Source: Rahnella rivi | GTDB taxonomy: Bacteria; Pseudomonadota; Gammaproteobacteria; Enterobacterales; Enterobacteriaceae | Assembly: GCF_019049655.1 (NCBI RefSeq) | Contig: NZ_JAFMOX010000061.1 | Location: 1-64,000 of the forward strand | Reading direction: 5' to 3' | Length of the DNA stretch: 64,000 nucleotides | In this document: positions 8,218 through 16,812 of the stretch, piece after piece | Layout: every line of letters starts with the position of its first letter | Numbering within the stretch: the first letter of the stretch is position 1 | Position numbers and translations under genes: made by a program | The notes under the pieces: generated by a model | Told to the model about the DNA's origin: nothing | Database searches by the model: none | Seen by the model: the letters and a program-made list of their open reading frames with translations, nothing else

Positions 8218-9597
8218 TTAGCGGATATTCAGGGTGCGCGACAACTCCGGGATGTCAGTAATATCAACGCCTTTGATCATCTCGGCCGGGTGCGCCGCGC
8301 GGTGCAAAAGAATGCTCAGACCCGCCAGCAAGGCAGGCAGCGCCAGAATAATAAAGATCATGTTTTGGCCGGAGAAAACGCCGAGCAGGACGCCGCCCAG
8401 TGATGAGCTGATGATCGCGCCGCTGCGCCCGATGCCGTGCATCCAGCAGACGCCGGTGGCGCGCATTTCTGTCGGGTAGAAGGCCGGGGAAAAGGCCTGC
8501 AAGCCGGTCTGAGCGCCGTTAATGCACACGCCGCTGATGAACACCAGCAGGGCGAGAATGTCCGGCCCGAAGTTGCCGATGCCCTGCGAGAGCAGGCTGA
8601 CCACGCCCATCATGTAGAAGCCTGCGATGACGCGCTTGGCAATGAATCTGTCCATCAGCCCGCCGACCATCAGGCCGCCGAAGGTGCCGCCTAGCTGGAA
8701 CAAACCGGCGACGATGGCCGCGCGCTCCAGTGAGAAGCCGCCGTTACGCATAATGGTTGGCAGCCAGCCGTTGAGCAGATAAATCACGAACAGCCCCATG
8801 AAATAGGTGACCCACAAGACAATCGTGCCCCTGGCATAGCCGTTGGCGAACAGCTGGAAGACTTTGGCTTTTTTCTGAATCACCGGGGCTTTAAGCACGA
8901 ATTTGGTACCCTCGCTGAACACGCCACCGGCGCGGGTCAGCACTTTGGCGATTTTCTCTTTCGCTACGTTGCGGACCACCATGTACATGGCGGATTCCGG
9001 CAGGATCCACATCAGCAGAGGCAGCATCAGCAGAGGCAGGATCCCGCCCGCAAAAATCACCGCTTTCCAGCCAAAATGCGGCAGCAAACCGGCGGCAACA
9101 AAACCGCCTGCGCCGGAACCGACGTTAAAGCCGCTGTACATCACGGTGATCATCAGGCTGCGGCGGCGTTCGGGCATATATTCCGACACCAGCGTCACGG
9201 TATTAGGCATCACCGCCCCTAATCCCAGGCCAGTGAGAAAGCGCAGGATCGCCATTTCTACCGGCGTGCGGGCAAAGGTGCTCAGCAGGCTGAACAGCGC
9301 GAAACAGAGAATCGACCACATCAGCACCCGTTTGCGACCGAACCGGTCAGCATTTGGCCCGGCAATCAGCGCACCGATCGCCACACCAAACATGGCGGCG
9401 CCTAAAATCGGGCCCATTTCCGCACGGCTGATGCCCCAGTCTTCGATCAGCGCCGGGGCGATAAAGCCCATCACCGCGGCGTCGTAACCGTCGAACATAA
9501 TGATGATGAAACACAGGGACAGGACCACCCATTGATATTTGGATATCGGGCGGTCATCTATCCAGGCTTTCACGTCCACGATGGAGTTGTTGCTCAT
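8218..9597 (-). CDS. galT: aromatic acid:H+ symporter, probable gallate transporter (MFS, AAHS family)
   Basis: A 459-residue 12-helix major facilitator protein. The first helix carries FDGYDAAVMGFIAPAL (about 35-50), the DGYD motif typical of the AAHS family (PcaK, MhpT, GalT), and the loop after helix 2 has GPNADRFGRKRVLM (about 80-93). It should bring gallate or a related hydroxybenzoate across the inner membrane with protons. It lies upstream of galA on the same strand, 121 bp away, and is preceded by the shared 20-bp motif at 9811-9830. No gallate porin gene is seen in the window. The substrate is assigned from context. Confidence 0.82.
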   Translation of the reverse strand: MSNNSIVDVKAWIDDRPISKYQWVVLSLCFIIIMFDGYDAAVMGFIAPALIEDWGISRAEMGPILGAAMFGVAIGALIAGPNADRFGRKRVLMWSILCFALFSLLSTFARTPVEMAILRFLTGLGLGAVMPNTVTLVSEYMPERRRSLMITVMYSGFNVGSGAGGFVAAGLLPHFGWKAVIFAGGILPLLMLPLLMWILPESAMYMVVRNVAKEKIAKVLTRAGGVFSEGTKFVLKAPVIQKKAKVFQLFANGYARGTIVLWVTYFMGLFVIYLLNGWLPTIMRNGGFSLERAAIVAGLFQLGGTFGGLMVGGLMDRFIAKRVIAGFYMMGVVSLLSQGIGNFGPDILALLVFISGVCINGAQTGLQAFSPAFYPTEMRATGVCWMHGIGRSGAIISSSLGGVLLGVFSGQNMIFIILALPALLAGLSILLHRAAHPAEMIKGVDITDIPELSRTLNIR

Positions 9598-9838
9598 AGG
9601 GTACGCTCTCTGTTTTTTTTATTAATATGTGATCGGATTAAAACTTTGAACAAAATTTCACTGACCGGCTTAGCACGCAGAACGGTCGCGAAGGGTTTTT
9701 ATTAAGATTATTTTATTTGTTAAACAATGAGTTGGTTATTCATTGTGGTGCTTCCTGATAACCAACTTAGGGGCTGGAAAGCGCGCTGTCTGCCATAAAA
9801 TCATTATGCAGGTATGAGTTTTATTTATATGAAGGCAT
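9598..9838. promoter_or_regulatory. galT upstream region with copy of the galB/galR motif
   Basis: This gene-free stretch upstream of galT contains GGTATGAGTTTTATTTATAT at 9811-9830, matching 19 of 20 bases of the motif at 4270-4289 between galB and galR. It lies 214-233 bp upstream of the galT start in the same orientation. It is the best candidate for a regulator-binding site or shared promoter element of the gallate regulon. The rest of the stretch is AT-rich with no clear gene. Confidence 0.55.
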
Positions 9839-9863
9839 AAAAAAACGGCAGACAAGCTGCCGT
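9839..9863 (-). terminator. rho-independent terminator of the DapF-like gene
   Basis: Minus strand stem ACGGCAG/CTGCCGT with a 5-base loop, followed by seven T. It lies 56 bases past the stop of the DapF-like gene. Confidence 0.85.
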
Positions 9864-9918
9864 GATGAAAAGCGTTAATCAACAGAGAGGAGGAAAGTGG
9901 ACACTGCACACCACCGGG

Positions 9919-10758
9919 CTAAGCAGGCATATCCCAGAAACAGTCGCTGTCGAGCGTGACGGACGCAATTTTTTGCACCGGCCCGCGCATGTTGACCTGA
10001 AAATCACCGCTGAAACGGATGGCAAGTTTTCCGCCCGGCATATGCACCGTGACATTTTCGTCCACCAGCCCCAGTTTGTGCATCGCGCTGGCCGCTGCAC
10101 AACTGCTGCTGCCGGACGCCAGCGTATACCCGGCGCCGCGCTCCCAGATGCCGATACTGATGTTGCTTCTGTCCAGCACTTGGACGAACTGCACGTTGGT
10201 TCGTTTCGGGAAAATCGCCAGTGTTTCGATTTCTGCGCCGAGTTGTTTCACGACATCCAGATCCAGTTTTTCAACGCGGATCACGCAGTGCGGATTACCC
10301 ATGGAAACCAGTGTCGCGCAAAGATGATGGCCGCCCGCAACCAGTGGCAACGCGAGGGCTTCATCACCTTCAACATTGGCCGGTAAGGCAGCCGGGGAGA
10401 ATTTTGCCTGGCCCATATCGACAATCACCTGATGCGCGCCTTCGGTCACTTCGCAACGCACCTGGCCACCCGAGGTGTTCACCAGAAAGGGTTCATGGGA
10501 TACGCGGCCGGTATCAAACAGGTAGCGGGCGTAAATGCGCAGTCCGTTGCCGCTTTTCTCGGCCTCAGAACCGTCGGGATTGATAATGCGCAGGGAGGGG
10601 ATGTCGGCGTCGTCATGGTCGATCAGCAAACCGTCGGAACCGATGCCGTAATGACGGTCACAGATGCGCCGGATTTGCTCAAGGCTGAGCAGGGCGGCGA
10701 CGCTGTGATGGCAGACCAGATAATCGTTACCCAGTCCGTGATAGCGGTGAAAAATCAT
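9919..10758 (-). CDS. DapF-fold isomerase-like protein lacking both catalytic cysteines
   Basis: A 279-residue diaminopimelate-epimerase homologue with all landmark segments: YHGLGNDYLV (about 6-15), NPDGSEAEKSGNG (about 60-72) and GIWERGAGYTLASGSSSCAAASA (near 205-224). In DapF the two acid/base cysteines sit in CGNG and ACGTG; here both are serine (Ser69 and Ser215). Two-base racemisation by the usual mechanism is therefore unlikely, and it may be a one-base isomerase or tautomerase, like the related PrpF/GalD and PhzF proteins. The start at 10758 is chosen for the GGAG 8 bases upstream and the conserved N-terminus. Neighbours are the gallate genes and a SnoaL-like gene. The housekeeping dapF is expected elsewhere. 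Confidence 0.7.
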   Translation of the reverse strand: MIFHRYHGLGNDYLVCHHSVAALLSLEQIRRICDRHYGIGSDGLLIDHDDADIPSLRIINPDGSEAEKSGNGLRIYARYLFDTGRVSHEPFLVNTSGGQVRCEVTEGAHQVIVDMGQAKFSPAALPANVEGDEALALPLVAGGHHLCATLVSMGNPHCVIRVEKLDLDVVKQLGAEIETLAIFPKRTNVQFVQVLDRSNISIGIWERGAGYTLASGSSSCAAASAMHKLGLVDENVTVHMPGGKLAIRFSGDFQVNMRGPVQKIASVTLDSDCFWDMPA

Positions 10759-10831
10759 AGTGGCAGCTCCGGAAGTATTCATCATTGATATGAATAGATT
10801 TAATCGGAAACTGCCCATTTGTCAGCTAATT

Positions 10832-11407
10832 TCAGGCATGCAACCACGCCAGACCTTCAGCCTTCATCTCTTTTTCGAGCTGGCTGAATTTCGTGGCGAA
10901 AATGCGCTTCACCGGAAAGCCGCTCTGTTCCAGCAGATAAGCCAGCGGCGCATATTCACGCGGGTATTTCGCGACAATGGATTGATCAATTTCCACCAGA
11001 CCCTGCGGGAAGGTAAAAGTCCCCATGTCATAAACAGACTGGCGTTTTACGATGCGCCACACGCCGTCTCGTTTTTCGATCAGATCATAAAAGCGGTTGT
11101 GGTTGCTGCAACCAATGCCGAGTTTGACGTTTTCGCCGACAATCATCGCGTTGGTTTCTGCAATGGCGCGGTTACCGTTAAAGGTGATGACGGGGGAGGC
11201 TATCAGGTGTTTCGTCACAAGATCAGAACCGCCCATCTTTTTTGAGCCTTCCACAAACTGGCTGAAGATGCCTTCAAACCAGGTGACTTCAATGGTGCCG
11301 TCATCATGGAAAAGTTCAAGCAGTTGATCCCACTGGGATAAATCGCGGTGGATCCAGCCATTCATCAGGTCGGCTATATCTTGCTGGTCTTGCAGTGTTG
11401 GGGTCAT
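10832..11407 (-). CDS. SnoaL-like (NTF2-fold) protein of unknown function
   Basis: A 191-residue protein. The first 130 residues resemble the SnoaL_4 alpha+beta cone fold: a helical N-terminus (QQDIADLMNGWIHRDLSQWDQLLELFHDDGTIEV) and later strands (HNRFYDLIEKRDGVWRIVKRQSVYDMG). The family contains polyketide cyclases, dehydratases and small aromatic-dioxygenase subunits. The final 50 residues form a tail of unclear role. It lies 73 bp upstream of the DapF-like gene on the same strand, so the two may work together. Catalysis on a hydroxylated ring or ring-cleavage product is a guess from context only. Confidence 0.65.
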   Translation of the reverse strand: MTPTLQDQQDIADLMNGWIHRDLSQWDQLLELFHDDGTIEVTWFEGIFSQFVEGSKKMGGSDLVTKHLIASPVITFNGNRAIAETNAMIVGENVKLGIGCSNHNRFYDLIEKRDGVWRIVKRQSVYDMGTFTFPQGLVEIDQSIVAKYPREYAPLAYLLEQSGFPVKRIFATKFSQLEKEMKAEGLAWLHA

Positions 11408-11612
11408 GGTAAGACTCCGAAATAAACAGGGAACTTATGCTACATTTTAAATAGTAACTAATGCAACTATACCTTAAGTTATTTGTTTGCCAGATGTAAC
11501 CGACGTTATGATGGTGGGCGCTTGCGGGGCGGGAATTTATTTCAAAAGGCTCGTCGGGTGTGATACTAAGAACATTCACGCCGAATAAACAGCCATAAAC
11601 AAGGAGTTATGC

Positions 11613-12197
11613 ATGGATACGTTTACTGTCCCCGTGGTTACCCCGCCGTTAACGATGGCCACGCCGCGTTTGATCCTGCGCCAGTGGCAGGAAAGCGATT
11701 TTGGCCCGTTCGCTGCGATGAATGCGGATCCACAGGTGATGGAATTTTTCCCGTCAGTGCTGACCCGGGAGAAAAGCGACGACATGGCAATGCGCTGTCG
11801 TGATTTGATTGCCGAACGCGGCTGGGGGATCTGGGCAGTAGCGTTACGCGAAACGGGCGAGTTTATTGGCTTCGTCGGGTTGCATACGCCGGGCTATGAC
11901 CTGCCATTCACGCCATGTATTGAAATTGGCTGGCGCCTGCGGGCAGATACATGGGGTAAAGGGTATTGCAGTGAAGCCGCGCGGGCGGCGCTCGATGCCG
12001 GTTTTAGCGTGCTTGGGCTGAAGGAAATTGTGGCGTTTACTGCGTTGCCCAATCTGCGCTCGCAGGCAGTGATGAAGAAAATGGGTATGGTGTGTGATCC
12101 CACTGAAAACTTCAAACATCCGGCGGTGGCTGCGGGAGACTGGCTGGAGGAGCACTGCCTGTACCGGCTTTCTAAAGGGGCATGGCAAGCCACCTGA
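11613..12197 (+). CDS. GNAT family N-acetyltransferase (RimJ/RimL type)
   Basis: A 194-residue acetyltransferase of the RimJ/RimL branch: an early TPRLILRQWQESDF strand (about 17-30), the acetyl-CoA loop region RADTWGKGYCSEAARAALDAGF (about 111-132) and the late NLRSQAVMKKMGM helix (about 148-160). It would transfer acetyl from acetyl-CoA to an amino group; the substrate is unknown. The start follows AAGGAG by 6 bases. It stands alone between two minus-strand groups and ends at a shared terminator. Confidence 0.85.
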   Translation: MDTFTVPVVTPPLTMATPRLILRQWQESDFGPFAAMNADPQVMEFFPSVLTREKSDDMAMRCRDLIAERGWGIWAVALRETGEFIGFVGLHTPGYDLPFTPCIEIGWRLRADTWGKGYCSEAARAALDAGFSVLGLKEIVAFTALPNLRSQAVMKKMGMVCDPTENFKHPAVAAGDWLEEHCLYRLSKGAWQAT

Positions 12198-12208
12198 TAC
12201 AATATTGA

Positions 12209-12232
12209 AAGGCGCAAATCCCTGCGCCTTTT
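12209..12232. terminator. bidirectional terminator between the GNAT and ROK kinase genes
   Basis: Stem AAGGCGCA/TGCGCCTT with a 6-base loop; T tract on the plus strand and weaker T tract on the minus strand, serving the two convergent genes. Confidence 0.75.
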
Positions 12233-12292
12233 CACTTAACTCCTTGTTTGCCGTCTGAATGCTGGGGAAGGCGGGGAGGCTGAATCTGAAGG

Positions 12293-13222
12293 CTAGTTGC
12301 CGAGTCGCCCCATGACTGAAGCCCCGACTAACCCGCCGCCGGTCAGGAATTTCCCGGGTATCAGCAGCGGTTCGGTATAGGTGTGCAGCACGCCCGCGCG
12401 TACTTTTTGATCCAGCGCGGCGATCAGTTCTGTCGCCGAAGCCAGGCCGCCGCCTGCGACGATCCGTGATGGACCGAGAATATTCACCAGCAGCGCCAGC
12501 GGTTCGGCGACCAGTTCCAGCCAGGCGTTCACGGTGAGAGAGGCATCGGTATCGCCATTTAGCCAGCCGGTCACAATCTCCAGACTGGTGTTTTGCTGGC
12601 GGTGAAAATGCTGATGCAAACGCTCCATGCCGCGCGCGCCACCGAGCATGTCGAGACAACCGGTCTGCCCGCAGCCGCATGTCAGGCGCGGAATGAAGTA
12701 GCTTTCGCCATTGAGTGTCAGCGCCGTGCGGGTGATAGCGCCATGCCCCCATTCACCGGTGACACCCCCGTGGCCGCGCACCAGCTGGCCATTGATCACC
12801 AGCCCCCCGCCAACGCCGGTACCTAAAATGATGGCGGCGACCACCGCATGATGTTGGGCGTTGCCCGCATGGGCTTCGGCGAGGGCGAAACAGTCGGCAT
12901 CGTTAGCGGCAGTGACCGGGCGCTCAAGCGCAGCGCTGAGATCTGCCGCCAGTGAATGGCCGGTAAAGGCCGGAATGTTGGTTGCCAGCATTTCACCCGT
13001 TTGCGGTGAAACCAGACCGGCAGTGGAAATGGCGAGCGGGGTGGATGACGGTAAATCCGCCCCGTAACGGGTGATGAGTGTTTGCATGGCATCGACGAAA
13101 TCGTCCCAGGAGGCGACGGGTGTCGGGACTTTGCCGCACTCTTCAATTTCGCCTGAACGACGTGAAATGCCAAATTTAATAAACGAACCGCCGATATCGG
13201 CGCAAAAAACGGCTGAGGTCAT
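12293..13222 (-). CDS. ROK family sugar kinase (NagK-like)
   Basis: A 309-residue ROK kinase. The phosphate-binding loop ADIGGSFIKFG (about 8-18), the catalytic NDADCFALAE (about 107-116), the nucleotide-binding GTGVGGGLVING (about 134-145) and the zinc site CGCGQTGCLD (about 182-191) are all intact, so it is a kinase rather than a repressor. Likely substrates are hexoses or N-acetylated amino sugars. Its ATG overlaps the stop of the upstream permease gene (13219-13222), so it is the last gene of the transporter operon and probably phosphorylates a sugar brought in, or released, by that system. Confidence 0.83.
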   Translation of the reverse strand: MTSAVFCADIGGSFIKFGISRRSGEIEECGKVPTPVASWDDFVDAMQTLITRYGADLPSSTPLAISTAGLVSPQTGEMLATNIPAFTGHSLAADLSAALERPVTAANDADCFALAEAHAGNAQHHAVVAAIILGTGVGGGLVINGQLVRGHGGVTGEWGHGAITRTALTLNGESYFIPRLTCGCGQTGCLDMLGGARGMERLHQHFHRQQNTSLEIVTGWLNGDTDASLTVNAWLELVAEPLALLVNILGPSRIVAGGGLASATELIAALDQKVRAGVLHTYTEPLLIPGKFLTGGGLVGASVMGRLGN

Positions 13223-14085
13223 GAGCGTGTGTCCAGTAAATCTCGCAGTCCGTCGCCCAGTACGTTAAAACCAAGCACGGTCAGCATAATGGCCAGACCG
13301 GGGAACAACGAAAGGTAAATATTAATGCCGAGGAAGTTGCGGCCATCGCTCATCATGGTACCCCATTCCGGCATCGGCGGCTGCACGCCAAGCCCGAGAA
13401 ATGAGAGGCTGGCAGCGGCGAGGATCACCGTACCGGCGGTCAGCGTCGATTGCACGATAATCGGCCCGATGGCATTGCGTAGAATGTAATGCACGATGAT
13501 GCGGTAGTTCGATAAACCGAGCGCCTGTGCGGCCTCGACGTATTCCATCTGCTTTAATCCGAGCGTCAGGTTACGGCTCAGGCGCGCGTACACCGGGATG
13601 GCAAACAATGAAATCGCGATCAGCAAGTTTACCAGCCCACCGCCGAGAATACTGACCACCAGAATCGCCAGCACGATGCCCGGAAACGCGAACAACATGT
13701 CCATAAACCACATGATGATCATGTCGGTATAACGACCCGCCATACCGGCGATAATCCCCAGCGGAATGCCGATGATCATCGCCAGCCCGACGCTCAGCAC
13801 CACTTCGATAATCGAAATGCGTGCACCATAAATTACGCGGGCAAAAATATCGCGGCCATAATCGTCTGTGCCAAACCAGTGACCAGCATCGGGCGGCAGC
13901 AGGGTATCAATCAGATCCTGAGCGTAAGGATCGTGACGGGTGATAAGCGGCGCGAAAAGGCCAGCCAGAACGATCAGGCTGACGATAAAACCGCCGAGGG
14001 TCACGGCAGGATGACGCCATAACCAGCGGAAAAAGCGCAACGTGCGCGGTTTGCGACGGGCTAATGGCGTGATAATGGCAGACAT
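13219..14085 (-). CDS. peptide/nickel-type ABC transporter permease (DppC/OppC family)
   Basis: A 288-residue inner-membrane permease with about six helices. Features of the DppC family: a cytoplasmic N-terminus, FAPLITRHDPYAQDLIDTLLPPDAGHWFGTDDYGRD in the first periplasmic part, and the EAA loop EAAQALGLSNYRIIVHYILRN (about 183-203) that contacts the ATPase. It pairs with the following DppB-type permease; start and stop codons overlap by one base. It belongs to the five-component importer split over the divergent locus. Confidence 0.88.
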   Translation of the reverse strand: MSAIITPLARRKPRTLRFFRWLWRHPAVTLGGFIVSLIVLAGLFAPLITRHDPYAQDLIDTLLPPDAGHWFGTDDYGRDIFARVIYGARISIIEVVLSVGLAMIIGIPLGIIAGMAGRYTDMIIMWFMDMLFAFPGIVLAILVVSILGGGLVNLLIAISLFAIPVYARLSRNLTLGLKQMEYVEAAQALGLSNYRIIVHYILRNAIGPIIVQSTLTAGTVILAAASLSFLGLGVQPPMPEWGTMMSDGRNFLGINIYLSLFPGLAIMLTVLGFNVLGDGLRDLLDTRS

Positions 14086-15005
14086 TAATCGAACCTTATT
14101 TTTGGATTCAGGAAAGCGATCAGTAATTCACCGAGCAGGTTCATCACCACCACGCCGCAGACGGCGACCAGCGCCACGCCCTGAATCACCGGGTAATCGC
14201 GATAGCGCACTGAATCCACCAGCAGGCGGCCAATGCCCGGCCAGTTGAAGACGGATTCTGTGACCACCGCGCCGCCAATCAGGCTACCGAAATTGAGCGC
14301 CACGATAGTGACAATCGGGATCAACGCATTACGAAATGCATGGCTGCAATAGACGGTGGTGGCGGATAACCCTTTGGCGCGCGCGGTGCGGATATAATCT
14401 TCCGATAACACATCCAGCATGCTGGAGCGTGTCATGCGCGCCATCACCGCCATCGGTAAAACGGCCAGCGTGACCGAAGGCAAAATGTAGCTTTTCCATG
14501 ACGTCGCGCCGAGTAACGGCAACCAGCCGAGACTGACCGAGAAGGTGTTCATTGCCATCAGCCCCAGCCAGAAGTTGGCGATGGACGCACCGGCGATCGC
14601 CAGCAACATCACGCCAAAATCCGGCCAGCGGTTGCGGTACACCGCGCCTATCATGCCCGCCGGAACGCCCACCGCCACCGCCAGAAAATACGCCAGCACG
14701 GCCAGCATCAGGGTATACGGCATACGTTCACCGATTTCCTGCGTGACCGGCTGCTGCGACTGCAACGAGACGCCGAGATTGCCGTGCAAAACGTCACCGG
14801 CAAAATGCAGGTATTGCGTCACCAGCGGCTGATCAAGACCGAGGCGCACCCGCATGGCATCGACCGCTTCCTGCGTGGCTTCGGGACCGGCCATCAGACG
14901 CGCCGGATCCCCCGGCAGCGCGCGGATGGAGACAAAAATCAGCATCGACACGCCGATCAGGATGATCGGGAAGGCGATGAGTTTTTTGGCAAGATAAGCT
15001 TTCAT
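14085..15005 (-). CDS. peptide/nickel-type ABC transporter permease (DppB/OppB family)
   Basis: A 306-residue inner-membrane permease. The N-terminal helix, the RALPGDPARLMAGPEAT segment (about 29-45), the EAA-type loop DYIRTARAKGLSATTVYCSHAFRNAL (about 194-219) and the terminal FLNPKIRFD are typical of DppB proteins. It forms the heterodimeric channel with the DppC-type protein. The gene follows the binding protein by 27 bp. Confidence 0.88.
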   Translation of the reverse strand: MKAYLAKKLIAFPIILIGVSMLIFVSIRALPGDPARLMAGPEATQEAVDAMRVRLGLDQPLVTQYLHFAGDVLHGNLGVSLQSQQPVTQEIGERMPYTLMLAVLAYFLAVAVGVPAGMIGAVYRNRWPDFGVMLLAIAGASIANFWLGLMAMNTFSVSLGWLPLLGATSWKSYILPSVTLAVLPMAVMARMTRSSMLDVLSEDYIRTARAKGLSATTVYCSHAFRNALIPIVTIVALNFGSLIGGAVVTESVFNWPGIGRLLVDSVRYRDYPVIQGVALVAVCGVVVMNLLGELLIAFLNPKIRFD

Positions 15006-15032
15006 GGCGCTTTTCCACTGTTCATGCCGCAG

Positions 15033-16577
15033 TTATTTTTTCTGTGCATCTTTAACCACAATTTGCCCGCCCGGGATCATCGTGACACCTAAAATGTTTT
15101 TGCCGGTGGCATACAAATCATTCTGGTAATACAACAGCACTTGCGGCGCCTGCTGGTTAATCTCTTTCTGCGCATCGACGTAAATCGCATTACGGGTATT
15201 TTCATCCAGCGTCGAAGCCGCTTTGTCTAACATCTCATCCAGTTTCGGATCGCTGAAGAAGCCCAGATTGGCGCCGCCCGGTGCGAAACTTTTGCTGTAG
15301 TAAAGCGGACGAAGTTGCAGATCTGCGCCGTTCGCGCCGGAAGACCAGGAGGCCAGAACCGCGCCGGTGTTATCGGCTTTTTTACCGGCCTGATCGGCAA
15401 ACGCTGCCTTAGTCCACACGCCGCTTTCCATGATTTTCACGTCCAGTTTCACGCCGATTTTCGCCCACATGCTTTGCAGCACCTGACCGATGCGGGCGTC
15501 CTGACCCTGCACCGCAATCGACATAGTGAAACCGTCAGCGACACCGGCTTCTTTGAGCAGGGCTTTGGCTTTTGCCAGATCCAGCGGATACGGGTTGAGT
15601 GTTTTGTCATAACCGGCGGTGACCGGTGCCAGCGGAGAGTTCGCCGGTTGTGCGAAACCGGACATGATGGCGCGCACCAGCCCGTCGCGGTCGGTGGCGA
15701 AGTTCAGTGCCTGACGCACGCGGACGTCGCTCAGCGGTTTGAGATCGGTGTTCAGCGCCACCCAGAATACGGAAGCACCAGGGCTTTCATGCAGGTCAAA
15801 CTTCGGATTGTTCTTCAGCACGCGGGCAAACTGCGGCGGGACCGGGTTGATGACGTCGGCTTCACCGGCCTGCAACGCCATGTTCATCACCGAAGGTTCG
15901 GCGCTCCAGGTCCATTTGATGTCATCCGGCCCGGCGGCTTTATCGCCCCAGTAACCCGGATATTTTTCTTCCAGCACGAATTCGCCGGTCTTGTACTGCA
16001 CCATTTTGTAAGGGCCGGTGCCGACGGCCTTGCTGTCGAGCGTGCCGGTTTTATCCGCCGCCGGGCTGACCATCAGACAGGCCCCGGTGGTCAGTAAATT
16101 CAGGAAGGCCGGGTACGGTTTTTTCAGTTTGAACACGACGGTGGATTCGTCGGTTTTGGTCACGCTGTCGAGGAAGGTACGCAGACGTCCGCTGGCCGCC
16201 AGACCGCGTTTGGTGTCGAGATGACGGGCGAAGTTGGCGACAACGGCGTCGGCGTTAAAGAGTGTGCCGTCGTGGAAGGTCACACCGCTGCGCAGTTTGA
16301 AGGTCCACACCAGACCGCTTTCGTCACTGCTCCACGAGGTTGCCAGCGCCGCTTCCGGTTTGAGTTGCGGCGACATGCGCAGCAGGCCTTCGTACATCGG
16401 GTCCAGTACCGTGCCGGTAAAAGTGGCGGTCTGGTTGCCCGGATCCATACTGCGCGGCGCTTCGTTTTGCATCACGTTCAGCGTGGCGGCAAAAACCGGC
16501 AGCGAAAAGGCGGCGAGCAGTGCGCTGCTCAGCAGCGTTAACTGCACGGGACGCCGGATGTAACGGGTAATCTTCAT
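15033..16577 (-). CDS. periplasmic solute-binding protein, family 5 (peptide/nickel type)
   Basis: A 514-residue secreted binding protein. A signal peptide is plain: basic start MKITRYIRRP, a hydrophobic core, and a cleavage site near VFAATLN (about residue 31). The mature part has the family signature around YEGLLRMSPQLKPEAALATSW and VVFKLKKPYPAFLNLLT. It is the first gene of the binding protein-permease-permease-kinase operon. Family 5 proteins bind peptides, opines, heme, nickel chelates or oligosaccharides, so the ligand is open. The gene is divergent from the ROK regulator. Confidence 0.87.
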   Translation of the reverse strand: MKITRYIRRPVQLTLLSSALLAAFSLPVFAATLNVMQNEAPRSMDPGNQTATFTGTVLDPMYEGLLRMSPQLKPEAALATSWSSDESGLVWTFKLRSGVTFHDGTLFNADAVVANFARHLDTKRGLAASGRLRTFLDSVTKTDESTVVFKLKKPYPAFLNLLTTGACLMVSPAADKTGTLDSKAVGTGPYKMVQYKTGEFVLEEKYPGYWGDKAAGPDDIKWTWSAEPSVMNMALQAGEADVINPVPPQFARVLKNNPKFDLHESPGASVFWVALNTDLKPLSDVRVRQALNFATDRDGLVRAIMSGFAQPANSPLAPVTAGYDKTLNPYPLDLAKAKALLKEAGVADGFTMSIAVQGQDARIGQVLQSMWAKIGVKLDVKIMESGVWTKAAFADQAGKKADNTGAVLASWSSGANGADLQLRPLYYSKSFAPGGANLGFFSDPKLDEMLDKAASTLDENTRNAIYVDAQKEINQQAPQVLLYYQNDLYATGKNILGVTMIPGGQIVVKDAQKK

Positions 16578-16688
16578 GTTCTGCCCTCTGCGTGAAAAAT
16601 CGGATTAAGTGGCTCTGGCTCAGTCTGCCGGTTCGTCAAAACGCCGGTATTAACGACAGCTTGTTTTAACAAAGAGATTTAACAAATA

Positions 16689-16738
16689 GTTCATATGAAA
16701 TACTTATGTATGAACATTTAGTTTAATTTGTGAACTAA
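16689..16738. promoter_or_regulatory. two inverted repeats in the divergent promoter region, possible ROK operators
   Basis: The AT-rich region between the binding-protein gene and the ROK regulator gene contains GTTCATA/TATGAAC (16689-16695 with 16709-16715) and TTAGTT/AACTAA (16718-16723 with 16733-16738). They are placed where a local repressor would control both directions. Assignment to the ROK regulator is inferred. Confidence 0.5.
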
Positions 16739-16812
16739 TTAGCATTGATATATCCATTTCTACCGTTTAATGTCAATGCAGATGAGCGAAAACTGAGAGC
16801 GCCAAAACGAAT

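Noticed and set aside
15315..16097. Plus-strand open frame antisense to the solute-binding protein gene
   Set aside because: It is the opposite strand of a well-supported gene with high GC at third positions; the translation has no domain.
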